From: UBA4717 sp002404395
GTDB lineage: Bacteria > Bacillota > Clostridia > Oscillospirales > CAG-272
Assembly (NCBI GenBank): GCA_937902275.1
Contig: CALFNW010000141.1
Coordinates: forward strand, 1 to 56,937
Reading direction: 5' to 3'
DNA length: 56,937 nt
Part shown: positions 17,345 through 27,600 of the stretch, in pieces
Numbering within the stretch: the first letter of the stretch is position 1
How the letters are laid out: each line of letters opens with the position of its first letter
Made by a program: the position numbers and the translations under genes
Notes under the pieces: model-generated
Told to the model about the DNA's origin: nothing
Seen by the model: only the letters and a program-made list of their open reading frames with translations
The model's database searches: none

Positions 17345-19342
17345 TCAGTCGGTAGCCATTGCGATATATTCGGCGCCATGCTCGGCAATGTAATTCTTTC
17401 TGCCTTGGAGATTATCTCCGAGCAGAATATCAAAGATCTCACGTGTTTCTTCGGCATCCGCTTCTCCGACTCTGATGAGTCGGCGCGATTCGGGATTCAT
17501 AGTAGTCTGCCACATCATGTCCGACTCGTTTTCGCCGAGTCCTTTTGAACGCTGAAGCGAATAAGGCGCGTCGCCGAGTCTTGCGGTTATCTCAAGTTTT
17601 TCCTGTTCATTGTAAGCAAACTCGATCTTGTCGCGGCAGGTTATTTCAAACAACGGGGATTCGGCAATATATATTTTTCCTTCTTTTATGAGCGTCGGCA
17701 AAAGTCGGTAGAACAGCGTCAAAAGCAATGCGCGGATCTGATAGCCGTCCTCGTCGGCATCGGTACAGATTATAATTTTGCTCCATCTGAGCGCGCCGAT
17801 GTCAAACGGAGGCAGGTCGCTCTTTACTTTGGTGGTAAATTCCACTCCGCATCCGATAACGCGCAAAAGATCGGTTATTATATCGCTCTTGAATATCTTC
17901 TCATACGAGCTTTTAAGACAGTTCAGCGTTTTGCCGCGCACCGGCATGATCGCCTGAAATTCGGCGTCGCGTCCGAGTTTACATGAGCTTGCCGCCGAAT
18001 CTCCCTCAACTATATACAATTCGCGCAGTTCCGGATCGCGGCTGCGGCAGTTTACGAATTTTTCCACACGGTTGGCAATATCAATATTGCCCGAAAGCTT
18101 TTTCTTGATGCTGAGTCTGGTCGACTCCGCGCTTTCACGGCTGCGCTTGTTCAAAAGCACCTGCGCCGCGATCTTTTCGGCTTCGGTCGGATTTTCGGCG
18201 AAATACACCTCAAGATTATGCTTGAGGAAATCGGTCATTGCCGTCGCGATGAATTTGTTCGTAATCGCTTTTTTCGTCTGATTCTCGTATGAAGTCTGAG
18301 TCGAAAAGCTTGACACGATCATCACAAGCGATTCTTCAATATCGGCAAAGGTGATCTTCTCTTCCTTTGCCTTGTATGCTTTCATCGTTTTAAGATACTT
18401 GTCTATTGCAAATGCAAACGCGGTGCGCACCGCGCGGTCGGGCGAACCTCCGTGCGACAGAAAGCTTGAGTTGTGGTAATATTCAATGCGGCTTCCGACA
18501 TTTGAAAAAGCAAAGGTAAACTCCGCTTTCAGCTTGTAGTCGCTCTGATCCTCGCGGTCGCGCCCGCTCGTCTCAAGCTTCCACAACACCGGCTCGGTGA
18601 TCGACGAGTCTCCGACGATATCCTTGATATAGTCGCTGATTCCGTTTTCGTAGCAGTATTCGCTCTCGTCAAAACCGCCGTTCTCATTCTCGAATTTAAG
18701 TATAAACTTTATGCCGGCATTGACTATCGACTGTTTGTTAAGCAACTCGGTAAAAAATTCGCGCGGTATGTCAATATCGGTGAACACCTCTATATCCGGC
18801 TTCCAACGTATCACGGTTCCCGTGCGCGCTTCCTTTTTGGAAAGTTCGCTCACCTCCAACCCGCTTGCCGGCTCGCCTTTTTTAAAGTTGATCTGCGAGA
18901 GAGTCTTTCCGTTGTACGAACGCACGCTCATATATTCCGAACTGTACTGCGTAGCGCACGCGCCGAGTCCGTTAAGCCCGAGTGAAAAGCCGTAATTCGA
19001 ATTTTCGTCATTATTGTTGTATTTGCCGCCGGCATACATTTCACAGAAAACAAGCTCCCAATTGTATCTGCCCTCACGCTCGTTGTATCCGAGCGGTATT
19101 CCGCGCCCTTCGTCCGCGACTTCATACGAACCGTCCCGGAACACAGTCACGTTTATCACGTTTCCGTAGCCCTCACGCGCCTCGTCTACCGCGTTTGACA
19201 GTATTTCAAAAAATGAGTGCTCGCAGCCCTCAAGTCCGTCCGAGCCGAAGATGACCGCCGGACGTTTTCTTACTCTGTCCGCACCCTTGAGCGCAACAAT
19301 ACTGTTATTTCCGTATTCTGCGGTATTCTGCTTCTTTGCCAT
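17345..19342 (-). CDS. Divergent type II topoisomerase B subunit (GyrB/ParE-like)
   Basis: A 665-residue ATPase/Toprim protein of the GyrB/ParE family. The GHKL ATPase shows 'EILSNAVDEA' at 46-55, 'DEGRGIPLG' near 77 and 'LGLNGLGA' near 121. The transducer domain follows. The Toprim motifs are 'YIVEGDSAASSCKLGRDAE' (443-461) and 'TDADEDGYQI' (527-536), where housekeeping GyrB has EGDSAGGSAKQGRD and DADVDGAHI, so the metal-binding acids are kept while the surrounding residues differ. The start 'MAKKQN' at 19342 follows AAGGAG. No GyrA/ParC-like gene is adjacent. It is likely the second, ParE-like paralogue of Clostridia; whether it makes topoisomerase IV or something else cannot be told here. 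Confidence 0.88.
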   Translation of the reverse strand: MAKKQNTAEYGNNSIVALKGADRVRKRPAVIFGSDGLEGCEHSFFEILSNAVDEAREGYGNVINVTVFRDGSYEVADEGRGIPLGYNEREGRYNWELVFCEMYAGGKYNNNDENSNYGFSLGLNGLGACATQYSSEYMSVRSYNGKTLSQINFKKGEPASGLEVSELSKKEARTGTVIRWKPDIEVFTDIDIPREFFTELLNKQSIVNAGIKFILKFENENGGFDESEYCYENGISDYIKDIVGDSSITEPVLWKLETSGRDREDQSDYKLKAEFTFAFSNVGSRIEYYHNSSFLSHGGSPDRAVRTAFAFAIDKYLKTMKAYKAKEEKITFADIEESLVMIVSSFSTQTSYENQTKKAITNKFIATAMTDFLKHNLEVYFAENPTEAEKIAAQVLLNKRSRESAESTRLSIKKKLSGNIDIANRVEKFVNCRSRDPELRELYIVEGDSAASSCKLGRDAEFQAIMPVRGKTLNCLKSSYEKIFKSDIITDLLRVIGCGVEFTTKVKSDLPPFDIGALRWSKIIICTDADEDGYQIRALLLTLFYRLLPTLIKEGKIYIAESPLFEITCRDKIEFAYNEQEKLEITARLGDAPYSLQRSKGLGENESDMMWQTTMNPESRRLIRVGEADAEETREIFDILLGDNLQGRKNYIAEHGAEYIAMATD

Positions 19343-19393
19343 AAGCCGACTCCTTAACCGAATAATATTGAAATTTCGGATCACACTTTTCCT

Positions 19394-19422
19394 ATTATAT
19401 ACCAAAACCGCAAGTTTTGCAA
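19394..19422 (-). promoter_or_regulatory. Promoter of the GyrB/ParE-like gene
   Basis: TTGCAA, 17 nt, TATAAT on the minus strand. Back-to-back with the promoter at 19490-19518. Confidence 0.85.
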
Positions 19423-19489
19423 GATTTAATTTATCCGCAGTTTATCCTTTGACCGCAAAATGAAAATTCAGCTTATCGGCAATTTTGAA

Positions 19490-19518
19490 TTGCTTATCTG
19501 CGCAAAGTGTGATATAAT
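19490..19518 (+). promoter_or_regulatory. Promoter of the IMPase-addB-addA operon
   Basis: TTGCTT, 17 nt, TATAAT. Transcription would start near 19525, which excludes the ATG at 19460 and leaves ATG 19619 as the first good start. Confidence 0.8.
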
Positions 19519-19618
19519 GATAGATAGCACAGTCGCAAATTGCGAAAAATCGTCTGAAATTTCACCGATAAAAGTATATCCAGATTACGGTTTGGATGTC
19601 GGACACACGGAGAAAAAT

Positions 19619-20416
19619 ATGTTGGATAAGCTTATCGCGCTTGCAAAAGAGGCGGGCGCGCTCACCCTCGGCGCCGACGTCGGCTCTCATTTCAAAAGCA
19701 AAGGCAGACACGCCGATTTTGTCACTGAATACGACCTGCGCACTCAGGAATATATTGTAAATGCGCTTAGCGCGCGTTATCCGGGATACGGACTGCTGTG
19801 TGAAGAAAAGGGAGTGAACCGCGCCTCTGTCAACGGGTATTGTTTCATCATAGACCCTATCGACGGTACGACCAACTTCATGCACGGCTCAAGCGAGTAT
19901 GCCGTATGTATCGGACTTGCGAAAGCAGGCGAACCTATACTCGGAGTCGTACATCTGCCCGCAGCGGGTATTACCTATTTTGCCGAGCGCGGACACGGCG
20001 CGTTTGCCGAAAAAGACGGCAAGGCAGTCCGGATAACAGTCAGCCGCTCCGGGCTTGACAACGCGCTGATCGCCGTCGGCACCTCCCCGTACTATCCAGA
20101 GCTTTCAAGACTTTCGCTCGAAATCGTAAAAAAATCGATCCTGCGCGCCGCCGATATCCGTCGCTCCGGAAGCGCGGCGATCGACATCTGCCGTACCGCC
20201 GAGGGCGTTTACGACATTATGTATGAACCGCTGCTCTGCCCGTGGGACTACACCGCGGCGGGAGCGGTATTGCTTGAAGCCGGAGGTACGCTTACCGACA
20301 TACACGGAGCGCCGATCGACTGCATGAAAAAAAGCGGAATAGTTGCCGCGAATCCGAAAGCAAGCGCAGAGTTTATTGAAAACATCAAAGACCTTACTGC
20401 TGCCGACAAGCTTTAA
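19619..20416 (+). CDS. Inositol monophosphatase family protein
   Basis: A Mg2+/Li+-type phosphatase of the IMPase superfamily, 265 residues. Signature 1 'DPIDGTTNF' is at 79-87, the metal-binding glutamate pair is in 'CEEKG' (61-65), and signature 2 'WDYTAAG' is at 209-215 (usually WD.AAG). Bacterial members act on inositol phosphates, 3'-phosphoadenosine 5'-phosphate or fructose bisphosphate; the true substrate cannot be fixed. ATG 19619 follows ACGGAGA; a longer frame reaches back across the promoter and is rejected. First gene of a run with an unknown membrane protein, addB and addA. Confidence 0.92.
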   Translation: MLDKLIALAKEAGALTLGADVGSHFKSKGRHADFVTEYDLRTQEYIVNALSARYPGYGLLCEEKGVNRASVNGYCFIIDPIDGTTNFMHGSSEYAVCIGLAKAGEPILGVVHLPAAGITYFAERGHGAFAEKDGKAVRITVSRSGLDNALIAVGTSPYYPELSRLSLEIVKKSILRAADIRRSGSAAIDICRTAEGVYDIMYEPLLCPWDYTAAGAVLLEAGGTLTDIHGAPIDCMKKSGIVAANPKASAEFIENIKDLTAADKL

Positions 20417-20457
20417 ACACGCTGAGTCCGGCCGCAAAACTGCCAATCATTTCGTGA

Positions 20458-20472
20458 GCCGCCTTCGGCGGC
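20458..20472 (+). repeat. Leader hairpin (GCCGCC-TTC-GGCGGC)
   Basis: Perfect 6-bp stem, 3-nt loop, 20 nt before the ATG at 20493 (5 nt before an alternative in-frame ATG at 20478). Confidence 0.7.
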
Positions 20473-20492
20473 GTGGTATGATAATTACTGTT

Positions 20493-21212
20493 ATGAAAAA
20501 AAGCAAAGCCCTGCTCGAAGCCGAACTGAAAGCGGCGAACTTAAAGATCAAGCGTCTCGAAAACCGCGTTGATTCCCTTGAAGGACGTATAGAGCGCGAC
20601 CGTGCGGTCAGCGACCGTATGCGCAAAAGCTCGGCTAACGTCGCTATCGAAGGCTACGCAAACTATTTCAAATACAAATACAACGATATCAAAAGCACCG
20701 ATATATACAACCGCGCCGAGCGGATCTTCGCCTACTCGCGCACCTCGCTGTTTATCGCAAGGATCTTCAGATACGCCTCGGTGATAATCGCAATTATCGA
20801 AACCAGCGCCGTGTTTCTGCTGTGCGCAACGATAGTGCTTATCGCCGTACCGGTAACGGTCGCCGCTGCACTTATTCTTGCGCTTTTCGACCTCATCGGC
20901 GCAAAAAAATTCAACGAAGCGATCATACCGAAACTCAAAGGCAAAAAGATCGTGTTTCTCATCTCCGACAAAGGCTACCGCAGTGAAAAACGCGGAAAGA
21001 ACACCTATTTTGACCGCATGACGCGTGAGCTTGCCGCCGACCCTGAACGATTTATCATCGTGGTTACGAAATCCATACGCAACGGACGTTTCCTCACCGC
21101 AAAGTTTGCCGCAGATAACATTGCGGTAATACGCGAAACCTACTTTTTCAGACTGAGACGCGCAATAGAAGCCGCAGGGATCGGCGACGAAAATACTACC
21201 ATAGTTCACTGA
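20493..21212 (+). CDS. Hypothetical coiled-coil membrane protein
   Basis: A 239-residue protein I do not recognise. Residues 1-35 form a charged coiled coil ('LEAELKAANLKIKRLENRV'). Around 85-135 are two adjacent hydrophobic stretches ('ASVIIAIIETSAVFLL' and 'ATIVLIAVPVTVAAALILA'), so it is anchored by one or two helices. The C-terminal 100 residues are soluble and basic, with 'KKIVFLISDKGYR' and 'ERFIIVVTKSI', a pattern of short beta strands that might be an alpha/beta domain. The start is ATG 20493 or 20478, with no clear Shine-Dalgarno sequence but a leader hairpin. It is 76 nt after the IMPase gene and 32 nt before addB. Confidence 0.72.
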   Translation: MKKSKALLEAELKAANLKIKRLENRVDSLEGRIERDRAVSDRMRKSSANVAIEGYANYFKYKYNDIKSTDIYNRAERIFAYSRTSLFIARIFRYASVIIAIIETSAVFLLCATIVLIAVPVTVAAALILALFDLIGAKKFNEAIIPKLKGKKIVFLISDKGYRSEKRGKNTYFDRMTRELAADPERFIIVVTKSIRNGRFLTAKFAADNIAVIRETYFFRLRRAIEAAGIGDENTTIVH

Positions 21213-21244
21213 TACTCCCGCAACTTACGAAAGGATCACCAACA

Positions 21245-24200
21245 ATGCTTGAGCTTGCATATTCCGAAAATGATCTGACGGGAAGCGCGTACATTTATAA
21301 GCGCGCCGCCGAAAGTCTGAAGTCGGGCAGACATACCGTACTGATCATTCCCGAGCAGGCGGCGCTGACCGCCGAAAAGCGCATAATCGGACTGCTCGGC
21401 GACACGCCCTCGCTCGGGCTTGAAATTCTGAGCTTCAATCGCCTTGCCGAGACCGTTTTCCGCAAATGCGGTCCGCTTTCGTACAATTATGCTTCAAGCG
21501 GCGTAAAAAAGCTCGTACTTTGGCGCACCGTAACCGAACTTATGCCCGCGCTTGACCGCTTTGCATCGGCGGCGACGGACGAAAAACTGCTTGAGCTTTT
21601 GCTTGACCGTTTTTCCGAGTTCAAATATGCACTGATAACTCCCGCAAAGCTTGCACGCGCAGGCGACAGGCTTGCCACACCTGAGGATGCCGATGAAAAG
21701 CAACTGAAGCTATCGCATACGCTCAGCGAGTTGGCGCTCATTTATTCGGCGTACTCAGCCATGCTTGAAAAATCCTGTGACGATCCCTGCGACGCACTGC
21801 GCATATGCGAAGAGCGCATACGCGACGCTTCGCCGTTTATTGCTGCGGATTTTTATTTTGACTCCTTTATCGGATTTACGGCACAACAATACGGTATAAT
21901 TGACGCGCTCGCCGTGCGCAACAATGTCACGCTCTTTTTGCGCCATCCCGGAGTACCGATGAGCGAAGCCGACGACTCAGAGTTATACCTATATCAATAT
22001 GAAACCGAAGCAAGGCTCAGAAAACTTGCCGCTGAACGCGGGCTTGAATTCAAGACTACTCTCCTGTCAAATGCGCCGAGCGCGGACAAAAGCCCGGCGC
22101 TCAAAGCGATCGCCGAGCATTTTTCACTCGGAGGCGTCGGTTCGGACATTGCCGACAACTCGGCTGTCACTGTGTATTCCTGTCGTGACATTTTCGACGA
22201 GTGCGACCTTTGCGCTTCGCTCATTGCAGGTGAAATGCGCTCGGGCGTAAGATGCCGCGATATAGCGGTTGTCGTCAGAGACACCGGATCATATATCGGT
22301 ATCCTCGAAAGCTGCTTTGAAGACCATAATGTGCCCGTATACTTTTCAAGGCGTACCGATGTGCGCGAAAAACCGGCGGTAAAATTCATTACTGCCGCAT
22401 TTGATGCAGTTTCGGGCGGATACTCATTCAAAAATATGATCGCCTTTCTGCGCTGCGGCTTCGGAAACATAAGCTTTGCCGATGCCGACCTGATTGAAGG
22501 CTATATCCGCACTTGGAAAATTTCCGGCAGAGCGAAATACTCCGCCGATTTCACAATGAATCCGCGCGGATATATCCCGCAAAACGAGCGCGACGCCGAG
22601 AAGTTACGACGCATAAACGAAGTCCGTGAGCGACTCTTCGCCACGCTTGAAGAACTTGAAGACCAAATTAAGCGCGCTTCCACCGTCGGCGAATTCACGC
22701 GCGCCGTATACGACTTTGTATGCCGTGAAAATGTGGCAGAGAGGCTTTGCGAGCGTGCATATGAAATGCAAAAGCAAGGAGAAGCGAAGCTTGCTGCCGA
22801 GGAGTCGGCAACTTTCGCAGTGCTGTGCAACGCATTTGACCTTTTGATCGACACACTCGGCGAATGCGAGTGCGACCTGACCACATTTTTGAAATTATTA
22901 TCGCTTGCGCTTTCCGAAACCGATATCGGCACGATCCCCGCCTCAAGTGATGCAGTTACGGTCGGCGACGCTTCGCTTTTGCGTCCGTCCGAGGTCAGAA
23001 GCGTATATATGCTCGGTGCCTCCGACGGAGTTTTTCCGAAAAACATCAGTGAGGACAGTCTGTTTTCACGCACCGAGCGTGAATTGCTCGCCGTTGTAGG
23101 GCTTGATGAGCTGAAGCAGGATATTTCGGTAGAATCTTCAAAAGAACTGTTCTGGTTCTACCGTGCGGCAGTAATGCCGAGCGAGCGGCTGAGTATAAGC
23201 TATGTACGCAGAAACAGTTCGGGAGAGGAGCAGTTTCCGTCCTTTGCGCTGACGCGGCTCATGAAGCTTTTAAAACTTTCGCCGCTTGCCTCTGATGCGT
23301 TGCCGCATGAGCTTCGTATTCACGATATCGAATCGCTTTCGGAATATATCCCGCGTCTTGAATCCGCCGGATATCTCCGCGAAACGAAAGCTTTGCTTCA
23401 ATCGCTTCCGGAACTTGACGCGCTTTACCGAAACACACGCGAACCGATAAGCCGTGCCGACGAATATATATCAAAAGCCACCGCAGAGCGTATATTCGGC
23501 AAAACTCTCCGTCTTTCGCAGACCTCCGCGGAGCTTTATGCCAAATGCCCCATGTCTTTTCAATGCAAATATGCGCTTAAACTTTCGGAGGATGCCGCCT
23601 CTGAACCGTCGAGCGCGGATATAGGCACGCTCGTTCACTCGGTACTCAGAAGCTTTCTTGACGAAGGGCTCGGAAGCAACGAGACACTTGAAGTCAAAAT
23701 AAATGAACTTGTAAAGCGCGACTGCACACTTATCTTGGAATTTACGCCTGAGGAAAAACGTCCGCGCATCGCGCATCTGCTTGAGAGGGTCTCAAACACG
23801 ACCGCGCTTGCCGCCGCAAATCTCATGCGCGAGTTTGAAAGTTCTGACTTTAAGCCGACCTTTTTTGAACTGCCCGTTGGCATCTCGGACGACGGAATAC
23901 TGCCGATACGCCTGATGCTTGAGGACGGCTCAAGCGTAGTGCTTCGCGGGATCGCCGACCGAGTGGATACCATGCTTCGCGGGGACAAGCTTTATTTCAG
24001 AGTTGCCGACTACAAGACCGGCAACCGTGAATTTTCACTTGACGCAATCAGGCTCGGGCTTAATATGCAATTGCTCATATACCTGTTTTCGATCTGGGAA
24101 AATGCGGATTCGGCATTTATGAAAGCCTGCGGTGCCGAGGGCGCGCAACCGATACCGGCAGGTGCGGAATACGTGATGACCTCGCTTGAAAAGAAAAAAT

Positions 24201-24577
24201 TTGCCGATACGACCGACCCCGAAAAGATCGCCGAAGCACTCGGCGGCTCGTTCGGACGAAGCGGAATATATCTCTCCGATCCCGAGGTGCTTGCCGCGAT
24301 GGATCGCGAGCAGAACGGAAAGTTTATTCCGATAAAAAATCTCACAAAAGCGCAGGCGGGAGGCGTACTTGCCGACCTTGCCGAATTTGAATCGCTCAAG
24401 CGTGAGCTGAGCGGCATACTGATCGAGATAGGCAACGGTATAAAAAGCGGCTGCGCGAAGATCGATCCGCTTCCCGCGTCCAAATTTCTGCGTGCCGGTG
24501 CCTGCGGATACTGCCCGATGAAGCCGGTCTGCAAAAATGCGGTCGATCACACAGAAGATGAGGCCGCCGACGAATAG
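21245..24577 (+). CDS. addB: AddB/RexB subunit of the AddAB helicase-nuclease
   Basis: With AddA it processes double-strand breaks to 3' single strands for RecA. The 1110 residues end in a nuclease domain with 'GIADRVD' and 'VADYKTGNREF' (PD-(D/E)XK core). The cysteines of the 4Fe-4S staple are visible: 'YAKCPMSFQCKY' near residue 768 and 'AGACGYCPMKPVCKN' near the end. The N-terminus 'MLELAYSENDLTGSAYIY' has no GxxGxGKT loop, unlike B. subtilis AddB, and so resembles RexB of lactic acid bacteria. 'TVLIIPEQAALTAEKRI' keeps the family's next block. It follows AAAGGA and lies 102 nt before addA. Confidence 0.93.
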   Translation: MLELAYSENDLTGSAYIYKRAAESLKSGRHTVLIIPEQAALTAEKRIIGLLGDTPSLGLEILSFNRLAETVFRKCGPLSYNYASSGVKKLVLWRTVTELMPALDRFASAATDEKLLELLLDRFSEFKYALITPAKLARAGDRLATPEDADEKQLKLSHTLSELALIYSAYSAMLEKSCDDPCDALRICEERIRDASPFIAADFYFDSFIGFTAQQYGIIDALAVRNNVTLFLRHPGVPMSEADDSELYLYQYETEARLRKLAAERGLEFKTTLLSNAPSADKSPALKAIAEHFSLGGVGSDIADNSAVTVYSCRDIFDECDLCASLIAGEMRSGVRCRDIAVVVRDTGSYIGILESCFEDHNVPVYFSRRTDVREKPAVKFITAAFDAVSGGYSFKNMIAFLRCGFGNISFADADLIEGYIRTWKISGRAKYSADFTMNPRGYIPQNERDAEKLRRINEVRERLFATLEELEDQIKRASTVGEFTRAVYDFVCRENVAERLCERAYEMQKQGEAKLAAEESATFAVLCNAFDLLIDTLGECECDLTTFLKLLSLALSETDIGTIPASSDAVTVGDASLLRPSEVRSVYMLGASDGVFPKNISEDSLFSRTERELLAVVGLDELKQDISVESSKELFWFYRAAVMPSERLSISYVRRNSSGEEQFPSFALTRLMKLLKLSPLASDALPHELRIHDIESLSEYIPRLESAGYLRETKALLQSLPELDALYRNTREPISRADEYISKATAERIFGKTLRLSQTSAELYAKCPMSFQCKYALKLSEDAASEPSSADIGTLVHSVLRSFLDEGLGSNETLEVKINELVKRDCTLILEFTPEEKRPRIAHLLERVSNTTALAAANLMREFESSDFKPTFFELPVGISDDGILPIRLMLEDGSSVVLRGIADRVDTMLRGDKLYFRVADYKTGNREFSLDAIRLGLNMQLLIYLFSIWENADSAFMKACGAEGAQPIPAGAEYVMTSLEKKKFADTTDPEKIAEALGGSFGRSGIYLSDPEVLAAMDREQNGKFIPIKNLTKAQAGGVLADLAEFESLKRELSGILIEIGNGIKSGCAKIDPLPASKFLRAGACGYCPMKPVCKNAVDHTEDEAADE

Positions 24578-24652
24578 CCTCGTGCGCTCAGAACGTTAAA
24601 ACGATATCAAAATCACGCGAGCAGGTAACACGGAAATTCCGCTCTCCAATGG

Positions 24653-24667
24653 GTCGGCTACGCCGAC
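24653..24667 (+). repeat. Start-codon leader hairpin (GTCGGC-TAC-GCCGAC) before addA
   Basis: Perfect 6-bp stem, 3-nt loop, ending 12 nt before the addA ATG. The 12 nt between (ATATCGTATATT) hold no Shine-Dalgarno sequence. Confidence 0.8.
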
Positions 24668-24679
24668 ATATCGTATATT

Positions 24680-27600
24680 ATGTCAAAACCTACCTGGACC
24701 GAAGCACAGAAAAACGCAATAGATCTGCGCGGCAGGACACTGCTCGTATCCGCCGCGGCAGGCTCCGGCAAGACCGCCGTGCTTACCGAGCGCATAATCG
24801 GACGGCTTGACGACGTTGATTCCCCGCTTGATCTTTCACGTCTTTTGGCGGTCACTTTCACCAAAGCGGCTGCAAGCGAACTTAAGACTCGACTTTCGCG
24901 CGCTATCTCTGAGCGGCTTGCCGCCTCGCCGCGCGACCGCCGTCTTACCTCGCAGTTGCTTTTGCTTGACAGTGCGAAGATCTGCACTATTCACAGCTTC
25001 TGTCTTGACCTTGTGAAAAAGCATCTGCGCGAACTCGGACTGCCGACCGGAATGAGCGTCGGCGACGATACCGAGATCAAGCTGATGCGCCGTGACCTGC
25101 TTGATGAGCTTGTTGACGCCTACTACGCCGGCAACTTTAAGGAAGGCTTCGAGCTTGAGGGATTTGCGGAGTTTATGGACAACTTTTCACTCAGCAAAAA
25201 CGATTCTGATACGCTTGAATTGTTTCTGAAGCTTTACGATAAGCTGATGTGTATGCCTGACGGTTTGAAATTTCTCGCGGACTCCGCTGCGGCGCTTGAA
25301 GCCGACGCCGACAAGCCGTTTTTTGAGACCCGTCACGGCAGACTGCTTGCCGCACAATGCGCCGACTTTCTTGAATTTATCGCGGTCTCATATGACAGCT
25401 TTCTCAAAGAGTGCGACGATGACACCGTGCGTGAACGGTATCTGCCTGTGATATGCGAAGAGCGCGACTTTGCGCAAAGCGTATGTGCGTTGCTGCGCGA
25501 GTCGAAGTCCGACGCGGCGGCAAAGCTCGTGAACGCCTTTGAATTCGCAAGACTTCCCTCTCTGCCTCGCGGATATTGCTCCGAGCTTGCCGAAAGATTC
25601 AAACTCATGCGCACCGACTTCAAAAAAGGCTGTCAAAGCTATCTTTATCCGATATTTGAAACGATCGTCTTACCAGAATCCGAGCACAGATCGGCAGAGC
25701 TGATACGAAAGCTTTACGTCCTGCTCTGTGCGTTCGACTCCGAGTTTGCCGCGGCAAAGCGAAAGCTCTGCAAACTTGATTTCACCGATATAGAGCGGTT
25801 CACTCACCGATTGCTTGTCGAAAACGGCGAGCCGAGCAGACTTGCACGCGAACTCGCCGAAGATTTTGACGAGATATACATAGACGAATACCAGGATACA
25901 AACTCGGTGCAGGATGAGATATTTTCATCGCTTGCAAAAAACAACCGCTTTATGGTCGGCGATATAAAGCAGAGCATTTACGGCTTCCGCGGTGCCGCAC
26001 CCGAAAATTTTGCGCGCTACCGTGACAGCTTCCCTCCGTACAAAAACGGCGACTCCGAGCCTGCGTCCACAGTCTTTTTACAGAATAATTTCCGTTGCGA
26101 CCGCTCGGTGACCGAGCTTTGCAACCGCATTTTCGGCTGTATCTTCAGAAACAACTCAGGGCGCGTCAAATACTTTGAATCGGACGATCTTGTATGCTCC
26201 AAATCAGGCGGAGAGGAAAATTGCGTAAAGCCCAAAATAGTTCTTGCCGCCGCAGGCAATGAAAAACTAATGAACGAAGCCGACTATACCGCCGATGAGA
26301 TCCGCCGTTTGATCGACTTCGGCAAAAAGAAAAACGGCGAGCCGATACGTCCCTCGGATATCGCCGTGCTTGTCCGTTCAAACGCGGCGGCGCTGCCGCT
26401 TGAAAAAGCGCTTCGCGAACGGTCTGTGCCGACGGCGGGCAGTTTTGAGAACGGATTTTTTGAAAAGCCAGAGATCATTCTCATGATGGCGCTTTTGAAC
26501 GTAATAGATAATCCGACGCGCGACATATATCTTGCCGGAGTGCTGCGCAGTCCGATATACAACTTCACGCTTGACGAGCTTGCAGTCATACGCGCCGCCT
26601 CGGATGCCCCCTCGCTTTATGAAGCGCTTATCGAATATACCGATAATAATGATTTTGGAAAAGGACGCCGCTTTTTAAGCGAGCTTGCAGCCTTCAGATT
26701 CAGCGCGTCGGGTATGCCGACCGACCGTCTTCTGCATGAAATATTCCGAAAAACTCACATCTTTTCGATCATCGCGGCATCCGACTCAGACGACGTTGCA
26801 AAAGATAATCTGAGACTGCTATATAAATACGCGCGCGACTTTGAATCAGGCTCATATAAAGGCCTTTTCGGCTTCATACGCTATATTGACGATATAATAA
26901 AGCGCGGTGCCAAGCTTGTATTTGAAAATTCGGAGACAAAAGATGCCGTTAACATAATGACCGTGCATCACTCCAAAGGACTTGAATTTCCCGTCGTTTT
27001 CCTGTATCACGCAAATAAGCTGCCGAATACCGCAGGCGACAAAAGCGCGGCAGTATTGATCGACCCCGATGCCGGTGTTTCGATCGACCTTTGCGACAGG
27101 CAGAGACTTTCAAGACTCGTAACATATCACCGCCGTGCGCTTGAGCGCGCCATGGATGAAAAATATTTTGATGAGGAGATGCGGGTCTTGTATGTTGCGC
27201 TCACGCGTGCGCGCGAGCGGCTTTACATAACCGCAGAATATGCCGACCCCGAGCGCGAATATGACAAAACAGTCAAGCTCTCCCGCTCGCTCTGCCGCTT
27301 TACGGTCATGCGCCGCAACAGTTTTATGACGCTTGCGCTTGCCGCGCTTATGAGCGACCCGGATTTTACGGATTACGACCTGATATTCCCTGAAAAAGGC
27401 GCGCCCGAAACCGATCTGAGCCCTGCCCAGACCGACTGTGAAAAGTGCGACGCCGCTCCGCCCGATATCGACTTGCTGATATCACAGGTAAACTATGTTT
27501 ATCCGCACGCCGCCGCTTGCGGACTGCCTTCAAAATTGACCGTTTCAAAACTTTATCCCGAGATACTTGACGAAGCCTCGGATACCGACTATACGTCGGA

